Source: Hexactinellida sp. DTS-2022 (taxonomy: Eukaryota; Porifera; Hexactinellida). From it: a stretch of 64,000 nucleotides of DNA. The translations under genes and the position numbers were made by a program. The stretch lies in contig JAPNXP010000002.1 of the NCBI GenBank assembly GCA_028753945.1, positions 10,540,001-10,604,000 of the forward strand, given 5' to 3'. The notes below the pieces were generated by a model. The model was given only the letters and a program-made list of their open reading frames with translations. It was not told where the DNA came from and did no database searches. The first letter of the stretch is position 1. Each line of letters starts with the position of its first letter. Positions 1 to 10,507 of the stretch are shown here, piece after piece.

Positions 1-1250
1 ACCTAAACTAGTTGATTATTAGTTAACTTGTATATAATACACTTTGTAACTTTTATCATACCATTGTAGCATTATCAAAAACCTTTTTTCAAATTTATTT
101 GTCTCATGAAATTGATTTAATTCTTAGTCATCCAAACGAACGAATATTCGAATATTCGTTCGTTTAGAAAAAGGTTCGTTCGTTACATTTCGAATATTCG
201 TTTTTGCACTAATAATAATAATAATAATCATTATTATCATAATCCCACCTGGTGAATTCGAAATGGTGTGTAGTAATTATCTGAGCCCAACTTCGTAAAT
301 TGCGTAGTAATAATAATAATAACACTAATATTAGTAATAATACATATAATCCCACGTCGTGAATTCGAAATGGTGTGTAGTAGCCCAACTTTGTAAATTG
401 CGTAGTAATAATAATAATAATAAATAATACTATTTATAATAATTATAATCCCACCTAGTGAATTCGAAATGGTGTGTAGAAATTATCTGAGCACAACTTT
501 GTAATTGCGTAGTATTAATAATAATTCCGTTTTTAATATACAGATATTAATAATAATTAGGGCTGAATCGAATATACCGAATATTCGAATATTGGTTCGA
601 AATGATTGAACGAATATTCGTTCGTTTGCAAACGAATATTCGTTTGGACGAATATTAGATTGAAACGGATATTCGTTGACTACTTTTGGACATCAACAGA
701 ACTTTTGTATAGCTCAGAAATATCGCAAATATAAATTCCTACCTAAACTAGTTGATTATTAGTTAACTTGTATATAATACACTTTGTAACTTTTATCATA
801 CCATTGTAGCATTATCAAAAACCTTTTTTCAAATTTATTTGTCTCATGAAATTGATTTAATTCTAAGTCATCCAAACGAACGAATATTCGAATATTCGTT
901 CGTTTAGAAAAAGGTTCGTTCGTTACATTTCGAATATTCGTTTTTGCACTAATAATAATAATAATAATCATTATTATCATAATCCCACCTGGTGAATTCG
1001 AAATGGTGTGTAGTAATTATCTGAGCCCAACTTCGTAAATTGCGTAGTAATAATAATAATAACACTAATATTAGTAATAATACATATAATCCCACGTCGT
1101 GAATTCGAAATGGTGTGTAGTAGCCCAACTTTGTAAATTGCGTAGTAATAATAATAATAATAAATAATACTATTTATAATAATTATAATCCCACCTAGTG
1201 AATTCGAAATGGTGTGTAGTAATTATCTGAGCACAACTTTGTAAATTGCG
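1..1250. repeat. Recent 740-bp direct duplication (1-510 and 741-1250)
   Basis: The sequence from position 1 (starts ACCTAAACTAGTTGATTATT) recurs from 741 and stays almost identical for about 510 bp, with a T/A difference near 124/864 as one of very few changes. It then diverges in the AAT-rich array. Such similarity next to much more diverged neighbouring units points to a young duplication or an assembly artefact. Confidence 0.85.
120..215. repeat. ATTCG-rich palindromic segment (copies at 120-215, 560-670, 860-955)
   Basis: Dense repeats of CGAATATTCG and CGTTCGTT in both orientations form imperfect dyads. The copy at 560-670 begins GGGCTGAATCGAATAT and is in the opposite sense to 120-215, so the two could be the inverted ends of one MITE of about 550 bp (roughly 120-670). 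The 860-955 copy belongs to the 740-bp duplication. The element class is not certain. Confidence 0.5.
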
Positions 1251-1521
1251 TAGTAGTATTAATAATAATATTAATAACATAATATAAATAATAATAATAA
1301 TAATAAAAATAATAATAATAATAATACTTATAATCCCAAATGGTGAATTCGCAATGGTGTGTAATAATAATGTGTGCCCAACTATGTAAAATTGCGTAGT
1401 AATAATAATAATAATAATAATAATATTTTTAAACCCAGCTGGTGAATTCGAAATGGTGTGTAGTAATTATCTGAGCACAACTTTGTAATTGAGTAGTATT
1501 AATAATAATTCCGCTTTTAAT

Positions 1522-1554
1522 ATACAGAAATTAATAATAATAATAATAATAATG

Positions 1555-1615
<61 letters not shown>
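1522..1615. repeat. AAT trinucleotide microsatellite
   Basis: Almost pure AAT/ATA run with one interruption (AATGATAAT). It is one of the longest pure tracts in the array. Confidence 0.9.
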
Positions 1616-1620
<5 letters not shown>

Positions 1621-2355
1621 ATCCCACATGGTAAATTTGAAATGGTGTGAAATAATAATCTGAGCCCAACTATGTAAAATTGCGTAGTAAAAATAATAAT
1701 AATAATAATAACATTTTTAATGCCACATGGTGAATTCTAAATGGCGTGTAGTATTAATCTGAGCCCAACTTTGTATTTGCGTAGTAATAATAATTATTAT
1801 TATTATTATTATCCCACCTGGTGAATTCGAAATGATGTGTAGTATTTATCTGAGCCCAACTTCGTAAATTGCGTAGTAATAATAATAATAACACTAATAT
1901 TAATAATAATACATATAATCCCACCTCGTGAATTCGAAATGGTGTGTAGTGATTATCTGAGCACAACTTTGTAAATTGCGTAGTATTAATAATTATTATA
2001 ATAATTATAATAATTATAATTATTATTATTATTATTATTATTATAATACTTATAATCCCAAATGCTGAATTTTAAACGGTGTGTAATAATAATCTGAGCC
2101 CAACTATGTAAAATTTCGTAGTGATAATAATAATAATTATTATTATTATAATCCCACCTGGTGAATTCGAAATGGTGTGTAGTAATTATCTGAGCCCAAC
2201 TTCGTAATTGCGTAGTAATAATAATAATAATACATATAATCCCACCTCGTGAATTCGAAATGGTGTGTAGTAATTATCTGAGCACAACTTTGTAATTGCG
2301 TAGTATTTTTAATAATTCCGCTTTCACAGATGTAAATAATAATAATAATAATAAT

Positions 2356-2390
<35 letters not shown>

Positions 2391-2760
2391 TATTTAAAAT
2401 CCCACTAGGTGAATTCAAAATGGTCAGTAGTAATAATCTGAGCCAACTATGTAAATTGTGTATAATAATAATAATACTTATTATCCCAACATTGAATTCA
2501 CAATGGTCTCTATTAATAATCTGAGCCCAACTATGCAAAATCGCGTAGTAATAATATAAATACTTAATATCCCACATGGTAAATTTGAAATGGTGTATAA
2601 TAATAATCTAAGCCCAACTATGTAAAATTGCGTAGTAATAATAATAATAATAAATAATACTATTTATTATTATCATAATCCCACCTCGTGAATTCGAAAT
2701 GGTGTGTAGTAATTATCTGAGAACAACTTTGTAAATTGCGTAGTATTAATAATAATATTA

Positions 2761-2765
2761 ATAAA

Positions 2766-2833
<68 letters not shown>

Positions 2834-2870
2834 TAATAATAATAATATTATTAATAACAATAATAATAAT
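2761..2870. repeat. AAT trinucleotide microsatellite
   Basis: Long AAT run with few interruptions that closes the array. It reads as poly-Asn on the plus strand and poly-Ile on the minus strand, which explains the long open frame here. Confidence 0.9.
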
Positions 2871-2982
2871 CCAAAATTGCAGCCTGTGCCGACGCATGTT
2901 CCTTTGGTGGCACTATATTTTGATGGTGGTTTATTGATAGTGCCTCCAAAGGAACATGCTGTCGGCACAGCTGCAATTTTGG
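2871..2982. mobile_element. Foldback MITE, family A copy 1
   Basis: The two halves are inverted copies: CCAAAATTGCAGC at the left pairs with GCTGCAATTTTGG at the right, and CATGTTCCTTTGGTGGCACT pairs with AGTGCCTCCAAAGGAACATG. The loop is only about 20 bp. Three more family members lie at 3121-3232, 7745-7880 and 13515-13638. It could be a non-autonomous DNA element or an inverted duplication fixed as a MITE. Confidence 0.8.
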
Positions 2983-3120
2983 ATTTTTTTCGCCAAGTCA
3001 TCAATTCTCATTGTATCAAGAACCATTTGTTAATTAGTCCGAGTCACAAGGAACTATCATTAACCATCTTGAGTTTAATGCCATTCATTCATTATGTATT
3101 AATATTCAATTTAATAATAA

Positions 3121-3232
3121 ACAAAATTGCAGCCTGTTCCGACGCATGTTCCTTTGGTGGCACTATATTTTTGTGTTGTTTATTGATAGTGCCTCCAAAG
3201 GAACATGCTGTCGGCACAAGCTGCAATTTTGG
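3121..3232. mobile_element. Foldback MITE, family A copy 2
   Basis: Same hairpin as 2871-2982, in the same orientation, about 140 bp downstream. Both copies are followed by the same run GGATTTTTTTCGCC and then AGTCATCA, so the duplicated unit is longer than the hairpin. Confidence 0.8.
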
Positions 3233-4427
3233 ATTTTTTTCGCCTAGTCATCATCACTATGAAGGTGTTAAACTATTTCAGAAAGGTGTTTCAAAAGGCA
3301 ACGACCCTTAGTGAGTTGGAAGTCTCCATTTGGCTCACTTTATTTGAGAGATATTCAAATTCAGTAGAATATAATCTGTGATGACTCAGCATTTCTTAAG
3401 TGCGTGTTGGGTGTTCACCCAACTCCAACCAATCCATGCGAATTATTTAATCCACAAAATTGTAAAAATACATTTTTTTGACGATGTCATCATCACCTTA
3501 AGGTGTCAAGATACACTTGTAACTTTGTACGTGCCATAAGGACCAATTGATAAATTTAAAGTTTGTTTCTATCTTATATCATTTCTGAGATTAATGAAAT
3601 TTAGATAATTAGTATAAATATTTAATTAGTCTATTAATAATTTAACACCAATATTATGTACATCAAAATAAATTAAGTTCAATTATTTACAACAATTATT
3701 CATTTAAGGACATTGTTTACTTAGTTGTTTACTTAGTTGTTTACTTGGGATTGATTTCGGAAAAAGTTTGTTTTCTCTTAATTACGATTTTTAGACATGA
3801 GAGCAATCAATCTGAAGTATTTTTACTGCCAGTGTGCATAAGTATTGAAAGTTCCATGGAATTGTTTAAGATCACTCAAAAATACTGGTTTGTCATTGGA
3901 TCCATGGTTCAGAAATGACCAAGATTTGTTAAGTAACCACAAGTGTCAGTTATTATAACAAATTATACCTTCAATATTTAAATTATTTCTAAATATTATG
4001 GTTGTCCTATAAATCAATTCTATAGTGTTGATTAATAACGATATGAATATAAATATTATTTTATATAAATATTGCGTTATTACAAAGTTGCTTTTAGTAT
4101 CCAGGAAGGATTAATGCTAACGAGCCCTTTTTGGTCGCTTCGCAACTTTGCTTACATCAAATAACTGTTCATTGTGAATGAGTTAAACCTGTGGATACTA
4201 TATTATATATGTATAATATGTAAACGTATTGGCTTTGTATCTTGATTTGAATAACTTCATTACGTACATTCAATTTCATTTAGCTGTTTTATAACTTATT
4301 GTATCATAGTAAGCTTGCCTCATGATAAATCAGTGTATTAAATATAGATACGTAGTTAATTTGATTCGACTCTATCGCTTAATATCAAGTTAGTGTTACT
4401 AGTAATGATAGATGAACATTTAAATTA
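3233..4427. other. AT-rich intergenic DNA, nothing recognised
   Basis: No credible open frame or RNA gene is seen. A short tandem of TTAGTTGTTTAC units lies near 3715-3745. Confidence 0.5.
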
Positions 4428-4532
4428 AATTACTAATCACTTTCAGTTCTACACGAGTGATTAGTTGGTATTTCCCCAATTTTTCAGAAGATTACAATCG
4501 TCACTATGTAGGATTGAAAGTGATTAGTAATT
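4428..4532. mobile_element. Small foldback element with 18-bp perfect inverted ends
   Basis: AATTACTAATCACTTTCA at 4428-4445 is matched by its exact reverse complement at 4515-4532. The interior is 69 bp. No target duplication is evident. Confidence 0.6.
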
Positions 4533-4695
4533 CAAAAAAGTAAAACTATGAAAGAGTTTTCAATCCTCAGGTTATCCGACTGTAAATTAATACCAATACT
4601 GTCATCAGATAGGGCAAGTTCCTAGTTGCCATTGGGAAGTTTATATTTATGATGTTATAGATGTAAGTTAAGATAAGTTATCACTACCAAGCCTA

Positions 4696-4810
4696 CAGGG
4701 CGGGCGGAAGCGGTCAGGCCATGGCCTGACCGCTGTTACGTTACTTACGTAACTAGTTTGGCCGGTCAAGCCATGCCCTGACCACTTTAAAACTGCTTCC
4801 GCCGACCCTG
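4696..4810. mobile_element. hAT-like MITE with internal perfect palindrome
   Basis: The ends CAGGGCGGGCGGAAGC and GCTTCCGCCGACCCTG are near-perfect inverted repeats. The flanking 8-mers CAAGCCTA (4688-4695) and CAAGGTTA (4811-4818) agree at 6 of 8 bases, as for a decayed 8-bp target duplication. The interior holds a 24-bp perfect palindrome centred on GGCCATGGCC and a second dyad around GTTACTTACGTAAC. It is GC-rich against an AT-rich background. Confidence 0.6.
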
Positions 4811-4834
4811 CAAGGTTATGTTTGAGGCCATTTC

Positions 4835-5098
4835 GATCGAGCCGAATAATCAAGAAATAATCAACGAGGTTAATACGGATTTCCGGTTTGTTTTCGAACA
4901 CAAATATTTAATTAATTAATTAAGAGAAAATAAACTTTTTCCCAAAACAATCCCGAGTAAACAAACTTGTAATAATTTACAACTCAAATAAGCCCATAAT
5001 AAGATCCTTTCAAAGGATTTTCAAAACAATTGATACCAGTTAATACGAATTAAGGAAACGGCCAACCTTGGTGTTCGTATAAACGAGGATCTACTGTA
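4835..5098. repeat. Dispersed repeat family B, copy 1
   Basis: Contains TTCCGGTTTGTTTTCGAACA, then CAAAGGATTTTCAAAACAA, then GGTGTTCGTATAAACGAGG and ends GATCTACTGTATA. Related blocks in the same order occur at 24565-24728, and the end block at 15955-16065. The TCTACTGTA terminus resembles Tc1/mariner/pogo-type MITE ends. Confidence 0.55.
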
Positions 5099-5819
5099 TA
5101 GAGAGAGCATAAAATAGTATGAATTGCTAGCTAATTGTAAAGAGAAATAGTCATTTGGTACAATCGAAAGGCACAAAGTGAACTTAGTAATTAATGCTAG
5201 TTCTAAATTCAGTATAATTAATCAGCAAAAGTTCTTCTAATTAGAAAGTAGGATGTTAGAACGTATAAGGCATCAAATATCGATAGGAAGGAGGTGGAGA
5301 ATGTTTGGTTTGTTTAATCTGTAAGAGCATTGTCTGTAAGAGCTAATTAGCAGGTTGTAACGAAAAATTGCGATTCACTGTTCACTTCCAGGAGAACATC
5401 TGTGAGCAGACTGAGGTACGGCTGGATCTGAGATATAAAGTTAAATGGAATGAGAGTAGCATAGGAAATTGTGGACTTACATTAGTCTGATTGTGGGGAG
5501 CAGAGCATCACAGGACAGGGCACGTTGCGATTCGATTGTAGTAATGGTTGAAAGATTATTTTTGCATAAAATCGAAATACAAATGTTTTGAAATTCTTTT
5601 ATATATTTAAATTGTGGGAAAATATTTTGATAGCATAAATTTTTATAACAAACAATATTGTATGTATGTATATAATTTACATTATGCTTACTCATTTAAA
5701 TACATCTCTATTGTTTGTTTATAAATTTACTTGCAAATATATTTGTATACTAATTTGATATTCCACACATTATTCAATTTATATAATAATTATATAATAA
5801 TTGTTGTTGTGTTGTTTAC
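5099..5819. other. Intergenic DNA, nothing recognised
   Basis: AT-rich. Short minus-strand open frames here have no recognisable motifs. Confidence 0.4.
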
Positions 5820-6323
5820 AAGTGTTAGTTATGTACAACGTTCGCAATTCCTAGCTGGGTTTCGCCACTATTTCCCAGAGGGAGAGCGGTTCATATTTAA
5901 CACCTTGGAGCAGGAGAGACTGTCCCCCTTAGCTAGGGAATATCTGCAAGGAATGCCAACTGTTCTCAGGTCGGTAGTAGCAGAAAGTGATACGTCACAA
6001 GTTGACTCCAACAGGCCTCAAATAATGTCAAGTTCTATTTGAAATCTAATATTTCGATTCCTTCACCTGAAAATTCAATAGAAATTCTAATTTCGCCTGT
6101 AAACTCGTTAGATATTATTCCTATTTCGCCTCCAGAAGAATTTCGCGATTCGGAAGCTTCAAGCCAAACTACTGAATTTTTATTAACATTTGATTCCCCA
6201 ACAAACAACAGTAATAACAGCCCATGCCGTGTTAGAAATAGGGGAAACGACAACAACAAACAACAACAGAATCACGTGGTCTTAAATGATGATATAGTAA
6301 ATGCTACTAAAATAAATACATAA
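5820..6323 (+). CDS. Possible coding exon or gene fragment, function unknown
   Basis: Two overlapping plus-strand frames give a composition unlike the surroundings. The first (to the stop ending at 6042) contains RSQFLAGFRHYFPEGERF and then LSPLAREYLQGMPTVLR, which looks like globular protein. The second, shifted by one base and open from about 6006 to 6323, is Ser/Pro/Asn-rich (for example ISIPSPENSIEILISP) with a Gln/Asn-rich tail. A TTTACAAG acceptor-like site precedes the first frame near 5820. This may be a terminal exon with a frameshift, or a decayed gene piece. No family was recognised, and chance open frames cannot be excluded. Confidence 0.3.
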
Positions 6324-6895
6324 ATTATTTCTATCGTTGTTGGGATGGCCCATTGACTTCAATATTTCAAATCAATATCAGAGGTTGTAAGTTGTAACAC
6401 TCGGTTAAATTAGAGCAAGCATTCTCAACCCAATTCTCTCTCCCAACACAATTATACAATTTTCAAACATTACCCAACCAAAGAACCCAACATATTAACT
6501 TTGCAAAATTGCACTAAAATAGTAAATACAGTATATTACTTGATATAAGTATACTATCGCCGATTGAAAATACGTATATCCAAATTTGAATTTCTTGCAT
6601 ATTTATAATAAATAGTTAGGAAACCCCAGTGTTAAAAAAACCGGTTTCGCTGTACGAACTTAAATAATAATTAACCAAAATATCAGAAAAGTAATTAAGA
6701 ACATTTAGAAAAATGTAAAAAAATACTACAATTGATGCATATTCTATTCATATTCAAATTGTATTTCCATAGGATTATTCTTACTTTATTTCCATGCAAA
6801 GAATTGGTTAGAAAAACCGTTTGGATCGTACAAATTATCCTATTATTTGGCTAGCGACAGCTAGAAAATCTCTTTTGCTTCCTCTATACTACTTA
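6324..6895. other. AT-rich intergenic DNA, nothing recognised
   Basis: No supported gene, RNA or mobile-element end was seen. Confidence 0.4.
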
Positions 6896-7160
6896 TACAG
6901 TCCTGTTTCGTACGATTACAATCCACTGTACGATTACAATCCACCGTACGATTACTACCCAAAGACAGTGTTAGATCATAGTGTAGAAAATGTTAGGTCA
7001 TACTCATACTCAGTGTTACTCACTTAGAACACAAATATCGTTTACTTCATTCAATAATTGTCGTAATCATTATTTCAATAAACATCGTACAATAATACTA
7101 CGGTGAATCTCGAATAATTTCATCAAATCACGTTTTACAGGGTCGGTATGTGTATTGATT
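6896..7160. mobile_element. Fragment of the CGTACGATTAC foldback family
   Basis: CTGTTTCGTACGATTACAAT is followed by tandem TGTACGATTAC/CGTACGATTAC units and then TTAGATCATAGTGTAGAAAA, the same order as the arms of the foldback at 34216-35826. A second block at 7092-7158 (CGGTGAATCTCGAATAATTT to ACAGGGTCGGTATG) is the reverse complement of 34736-34796. This is therefore a single arm plus interior of the same family. Confidence 0.65.
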
Positions 7161-7744
7161 AGTTATCTTTAAATTTTCGAGCAGGCTATAAAAACACGAT
7201 AATTCCCACGAAAAATAGCGATTACGTAATCAAATGGTGATATATCACAGTTCTAAAGGGTGTTATGTATGCCTTGATATCATGTTCCTAACTTCCTATA
7301 CAATTATAATGCATTTCTCAGGTCTGTCAATACTAGCTATTGAGATAAATATATGTCAGCTAATAATTAATGGCCTTTAAGTAATCCATGGTTCGTAGTA
7401 GTAAGGCCATATAACGAGGTCACGATAAATAAAAATAATATAAAATAAAAATAATATAAAATAAATAATAATAGAAAAAATTTCAAATTAGAATATTAGT
7501 CTTTTTTCTCAGTCCTTGAACTAGAAATATAAAGCAAGGCAGTTAATTAAACACTGGTTCACAAATTAGTAGACCGAGTAAAATGTGTTGAAAAGAAAGT
7601 ATACTCTCGATTTTAGATGATGTAAAATTGTAAATGAAAATATATTAACATCTAGATCTTTTAGGAATACGGAAGGCGTCTGGGATTTTATTTCAATTTT
7701 AACTGTGGCGACTACCACGTAGTGGGCCAGATCTACAATCACTG
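7161..7744. other. Intergenic DNA with a short AATAATATAA tandem
   Basis: A simple AAATAATATAAAAT repeat lies at about 7427-7470. Nothing else is recognised. Confidence 0.45.
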
Positions 7745-7880
7745 CTTTGGGTAATTTAACTGTGCCGACCATACTATAGTATTTTCTTTTGGAAGCACTA
7801 TTAATCAACCAACGACCAAAATATAGTTCCTCCAATGGACATGTTGTCGGCACAGCTGTAATTTTAGATTTTTAACTAAG
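7745..7880. mobile_element. Foldback MITE, family A copy 3 (diverged)
   Basis: TAATTTAACTGTGCCGACC at the left pairs with GTCGGCACAGCTGTAATTTT at the right. The interior is related to 2871-2982 but more diverged. Confidence 0.65.
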
Positions 7881-7980
7881 TTTACAAAGCAGTATGTATT
7901 TCTATATACGGTAAACTCGGTTAGTAGGTGCACTCGGATAGTACGTACTTATTTTCCATTCCCGAGGGGTACGTTATAAC

Positions 7981-8447
7981 CAGGGTTGCCGTGGGAGTGA
8001 GATTTCCATTTCCATCCCATTCCCACAGGATTTATGTGGGAATTCCATATGGGGATCACAATGTGGATTCCCATATGGGAATACCAATATGGAATTCTTA
8101 TGAATTAGCAAATAAATCCTGTGGGAATAAGATGGGAACGAAAATTCCACACCAAATTATGACTTAATCAAAAATTCTAAAGAGGGATTATGCAAGATAT
8201 GATGTCCATTTCAGGGGCAACATTGGCATAAGCTGCTATAATATTTCATAAATAAAGTAGTAGTGAAAAGGCAGAAACTCGCGTAACGGCCTTGTATCAG
8301 TTGTATTTGTATCCATAAGGGTATCCAATGGGAATCCATATGGCCATCCATATGGGAATATCCACACGATAATATCTGATCCCATTCCCATCCCATTCAT
8401 ATGGGTAATGGATCCCCATGGAAATTCCCATACCCATGGCAACCCTG
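7981..8447. mobile_element. hAT-like MITE, CAGGGTTGCC family copy 1, with perfect 8-bp target duplication
   Basis: Starts CAGGGTTGCCGTGGGA and ends CCCATGGCAACCCTG. It is flanked on both sides by GTTATAAC (7973-7980 and 8448-8455), a perfect 8-bp target duplication as made by hAT transposases. The 467-bp interior is largely built from variants of GGGAATGGGAT/ATGGGAATTCC in both orientations. A second, shorter member lies at 35432-35701. It has no coding capacity. Confidence 0.85.
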
Positions 8448-8574
8448 GTTATAACAGAGTTTTACTGTATAAGAATCGTTCCTGCCTGTGCGTTTGTTTG
8501 CTTGCCTGAATTTGTATTAGAGAGATAGATGATTTAAAACGAATATAAATTGGAATATTAACTTAATTTCTTAT

Positions 8575-9535
8575 ATTATTCAGAGTAAACAAGTACCGTT
8601 TACTTTGAAAAGCGCCCCACGCTTATTGTTTTGTGAGTCAAAATTGTCCTGAATTTTTTTTGAAAAATCCAGGAAATAATATTTAGGTCGGTTCATGGCC
8701 TACTATAATACGGCTATACATGCTGCCGAATCATAGTAGAAAATAAGAGTCCAGTTTTGTAATTTTATTCTAAGCTAAACTATACTTCCTATTGGCATAA
8801 ATTGCATTGTGTATGGGGTAATCAACCATTGCAAGCCCAATGGAACCACTTTTGATAATCTCAGATTTGTGGTTAAGCTGTTTAGGCGCAATTTAACGAT
8901 GACGGTAACAATCTATGGTGAAATTAAAAAAATTCAAATATCATAAATTTCATTTTCTTCTTACTTTCTAATAATTATATAACAGGAATACTAAAATAGG
9001 AATATATTTCTACCCCAAAGTCTACTAAATTACAAAATGGCGACATTATAAAAAAAAATTTAAATTATAAAGCAATGCTAAAATACAAGTAGTATCCTAG
9101 TTATAACTTACTATTTGCGTCCATAAAACGTATATAATTGTTGGTTTATATACGTATATTCGTTCTCATTATATATTCGAAAAATGTATACTAAGTATAT
9201 TAGCTAAATATCTTCATTTTCTAGTGATTCTTTTAGACTCGGATTGTATATATAGTATAATTGTGGTGTCATCATTAAATGGCGCCTAAACAGCTTAACA
9301 ACAAATCTGAGATTATCAAAAGTGGTTCCATTGGCCGCAATGGTTGATTACCCCATACACAATACAAATTATTCCAATAGGAAGCATAGTTTAGCTTAGA
9401 ATAAATTTACAAAACTGGACTCTTATTTTCTACTATGATTCGGCAGCATGTATAGCCGTATTATAGTAGGCCATGGTCGGTTCTAATGGTTCTCACCGAC
9501 AGTATACATACGAAGTTGCCAAAATCAATGGAATT
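8575..9535. repeat. Older dispersed repeat (family C) split by a later insertion
   Basis: The left part (8600-8694, containing TCCTGAATTTTTTTTGAAAA) and right part (9475-9535, containing CTAATGGTTCTCACCGACAG and GAAGTTGCCAAAATCAATGG) are contiguous, in reverse complement, at 20165-20345. A third relative lies at 15545-15770. The copy here was cut by the Mutator-like element at 8695-9474. Confidence 0.7.
8695..9474. mobile_element. Mutator-like foldback with ~210-bp inverted ends and 9-bp target duplication
   Basis: The arms at 8695-8905 and about 9265-9474 are inverted copies (ATGGCCTACTATAATACGGC at one end, its complement at the other). GGTCGGTTC at 8686-8694 is repeated exactly at 9475-9483, a 9-bp target duplication typical of Mutator-like elements. 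The related repeat at 20165-20345 lacks this insertion and has a single GGTCGGTTC equivalent, so it acts as a paralogous empty site. The interior has no open frame, so the element is non-autonomous. Confidence 0.8.
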
Positions 9536-9684
9536 TAACTCCAGTTACAAACTAATGTGTTCAAATTTAATCATACCAATGTTATTTTTATTGACCCAGC
9601 GCTTATTCAAGCCCCCGTCATTCGGGGAGTATCGGTATGCTAATTTCGAAATTTGCATTTACAAATCACTTTAATATAAACATA

Positions 9685-9836
9685 TGTTGCAGTGCATTAG
9701 AGAATTCAGTGTGTTCGCGAACACACCATTTTTATTTGGTGTGTTCGCGAACACATCAAATTATTTGGTGTGTTCGCGAACTCACCAAATATTTACGGTG
9801 TGTTTAAGTGCCTCATATATTGTGGGTCGTTTCTAA
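9685..9836. repeat. Left terminal inverted repeat of the Ginger-type element with three palindromes
   Basis: Matches 12594-12745 in reverse complement. It contains GTGTGTTCGCGAACACAC at 9709-9726 (perfect 18-bp palindrome) and near-perfect copies at about 9739-9756 and 9768-9786, spaced roughly 30 bp apart. Phased subterminal palindromes of this kind are plausible transposase-binding sites (inference). Confidence 0.85.
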
Positions 9837-10507
9837 TGCTAGTACAATTTGTAACATATATTTACTGGAAATCTATCATTATTCAACTTGCGCTTCATAC
9901 TAGAATTAATTATATAAACTTCATGAGGAAAGGAACAATAATGTACACCTGCTGACGTCAAGATATTGTACAAAATTTCTATCCCTGATGTCAAATTAAA
10001 CACATAATTTCGTTTCTTATTTGAATTAGTCACCACTGTATTTAGACTGTGGAGATAACTTGTAATTAAATTGTGGAAAGCTTTTTTAGTAAACTGTCCA
10101 AATAAGATAGCATTTCTCAGTTTGCCCAGGGATTTTCTATTAAGCGATCCCATTATTCATGGTGAATTTGTTTCAACTCCCCGCCAGCATCATATTAATA
10201 TATACACTTTCTCGCCACAAGCTGCTCGTCCGCACTACGTGTGTTCTTGCAACCTGCGGCCCTCGCTTGTTTCAAGCACATTCCTTTTCAAATGTTTGTT
10301 GTATTTATATACAGTGGAACCTGCTATAGTAATACCGCGCTAATGACTGACTAACCCAACAGTCTGACAAAAAATTGCCGCTATGTAGTAGAGGTAATAC
10401 ACAGGGTGATTTTAATTTCTAATAAGGAAAATCCTATGTAATTACCTAGAACGGTTAATCTATTATCTAATTATTGGACAGAAATAATAAATTGTTTCTA
10501 CTGTTAG
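9837..10507. other. Non-coding 3' side of the Ginger-type element
   Basis: Lies between the inverted end and the end of the transposase frame. A TACAGTGGAACCTGCTATAG block at about 10312-10331 resembles a Tc1/mariner/pogo-type MITE end and may be a fragment inserted here. No other gene was seen. Confidence 0.4.

Larger units (their letters stand above)
1..2870. repeat. Tandem array of a ~60-bp core embedded in AAT microsatellite
   Basis: About nineteen copies of a unit that begins near ATCCCACCTGGTGAATTCG, continues through GAAATGGTGTGTAGTAATTA and a segment like TGAGCCCAACTTCGTAAATT, and closes with GCGTAGTAATAAT. The cores are separated by variable runs of AAT/ATT trinucleotides. Clear copies start near 241, 350, 450, 981, 1092, 1190, 1335, 1620, 1813, 1919, 2152, 2240, 2399 and 2680. 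Copies differ by point changes and by the length of the AAT spacer. Open frames here are low-complexity poly-Asn or poly-Ile and are not genes. Seen directly; the mechanism of spread (insertion into a microsatellite or unit-wise amplification) is not known. Confidence 0.9.

Noticed and set aside
2736..3311. 191-codon plus-strand open frame
   Set aside because: The first half is poly-Asn from an AAT run and the second half reads through two copies of a foldback MITE. No protein motif is present.
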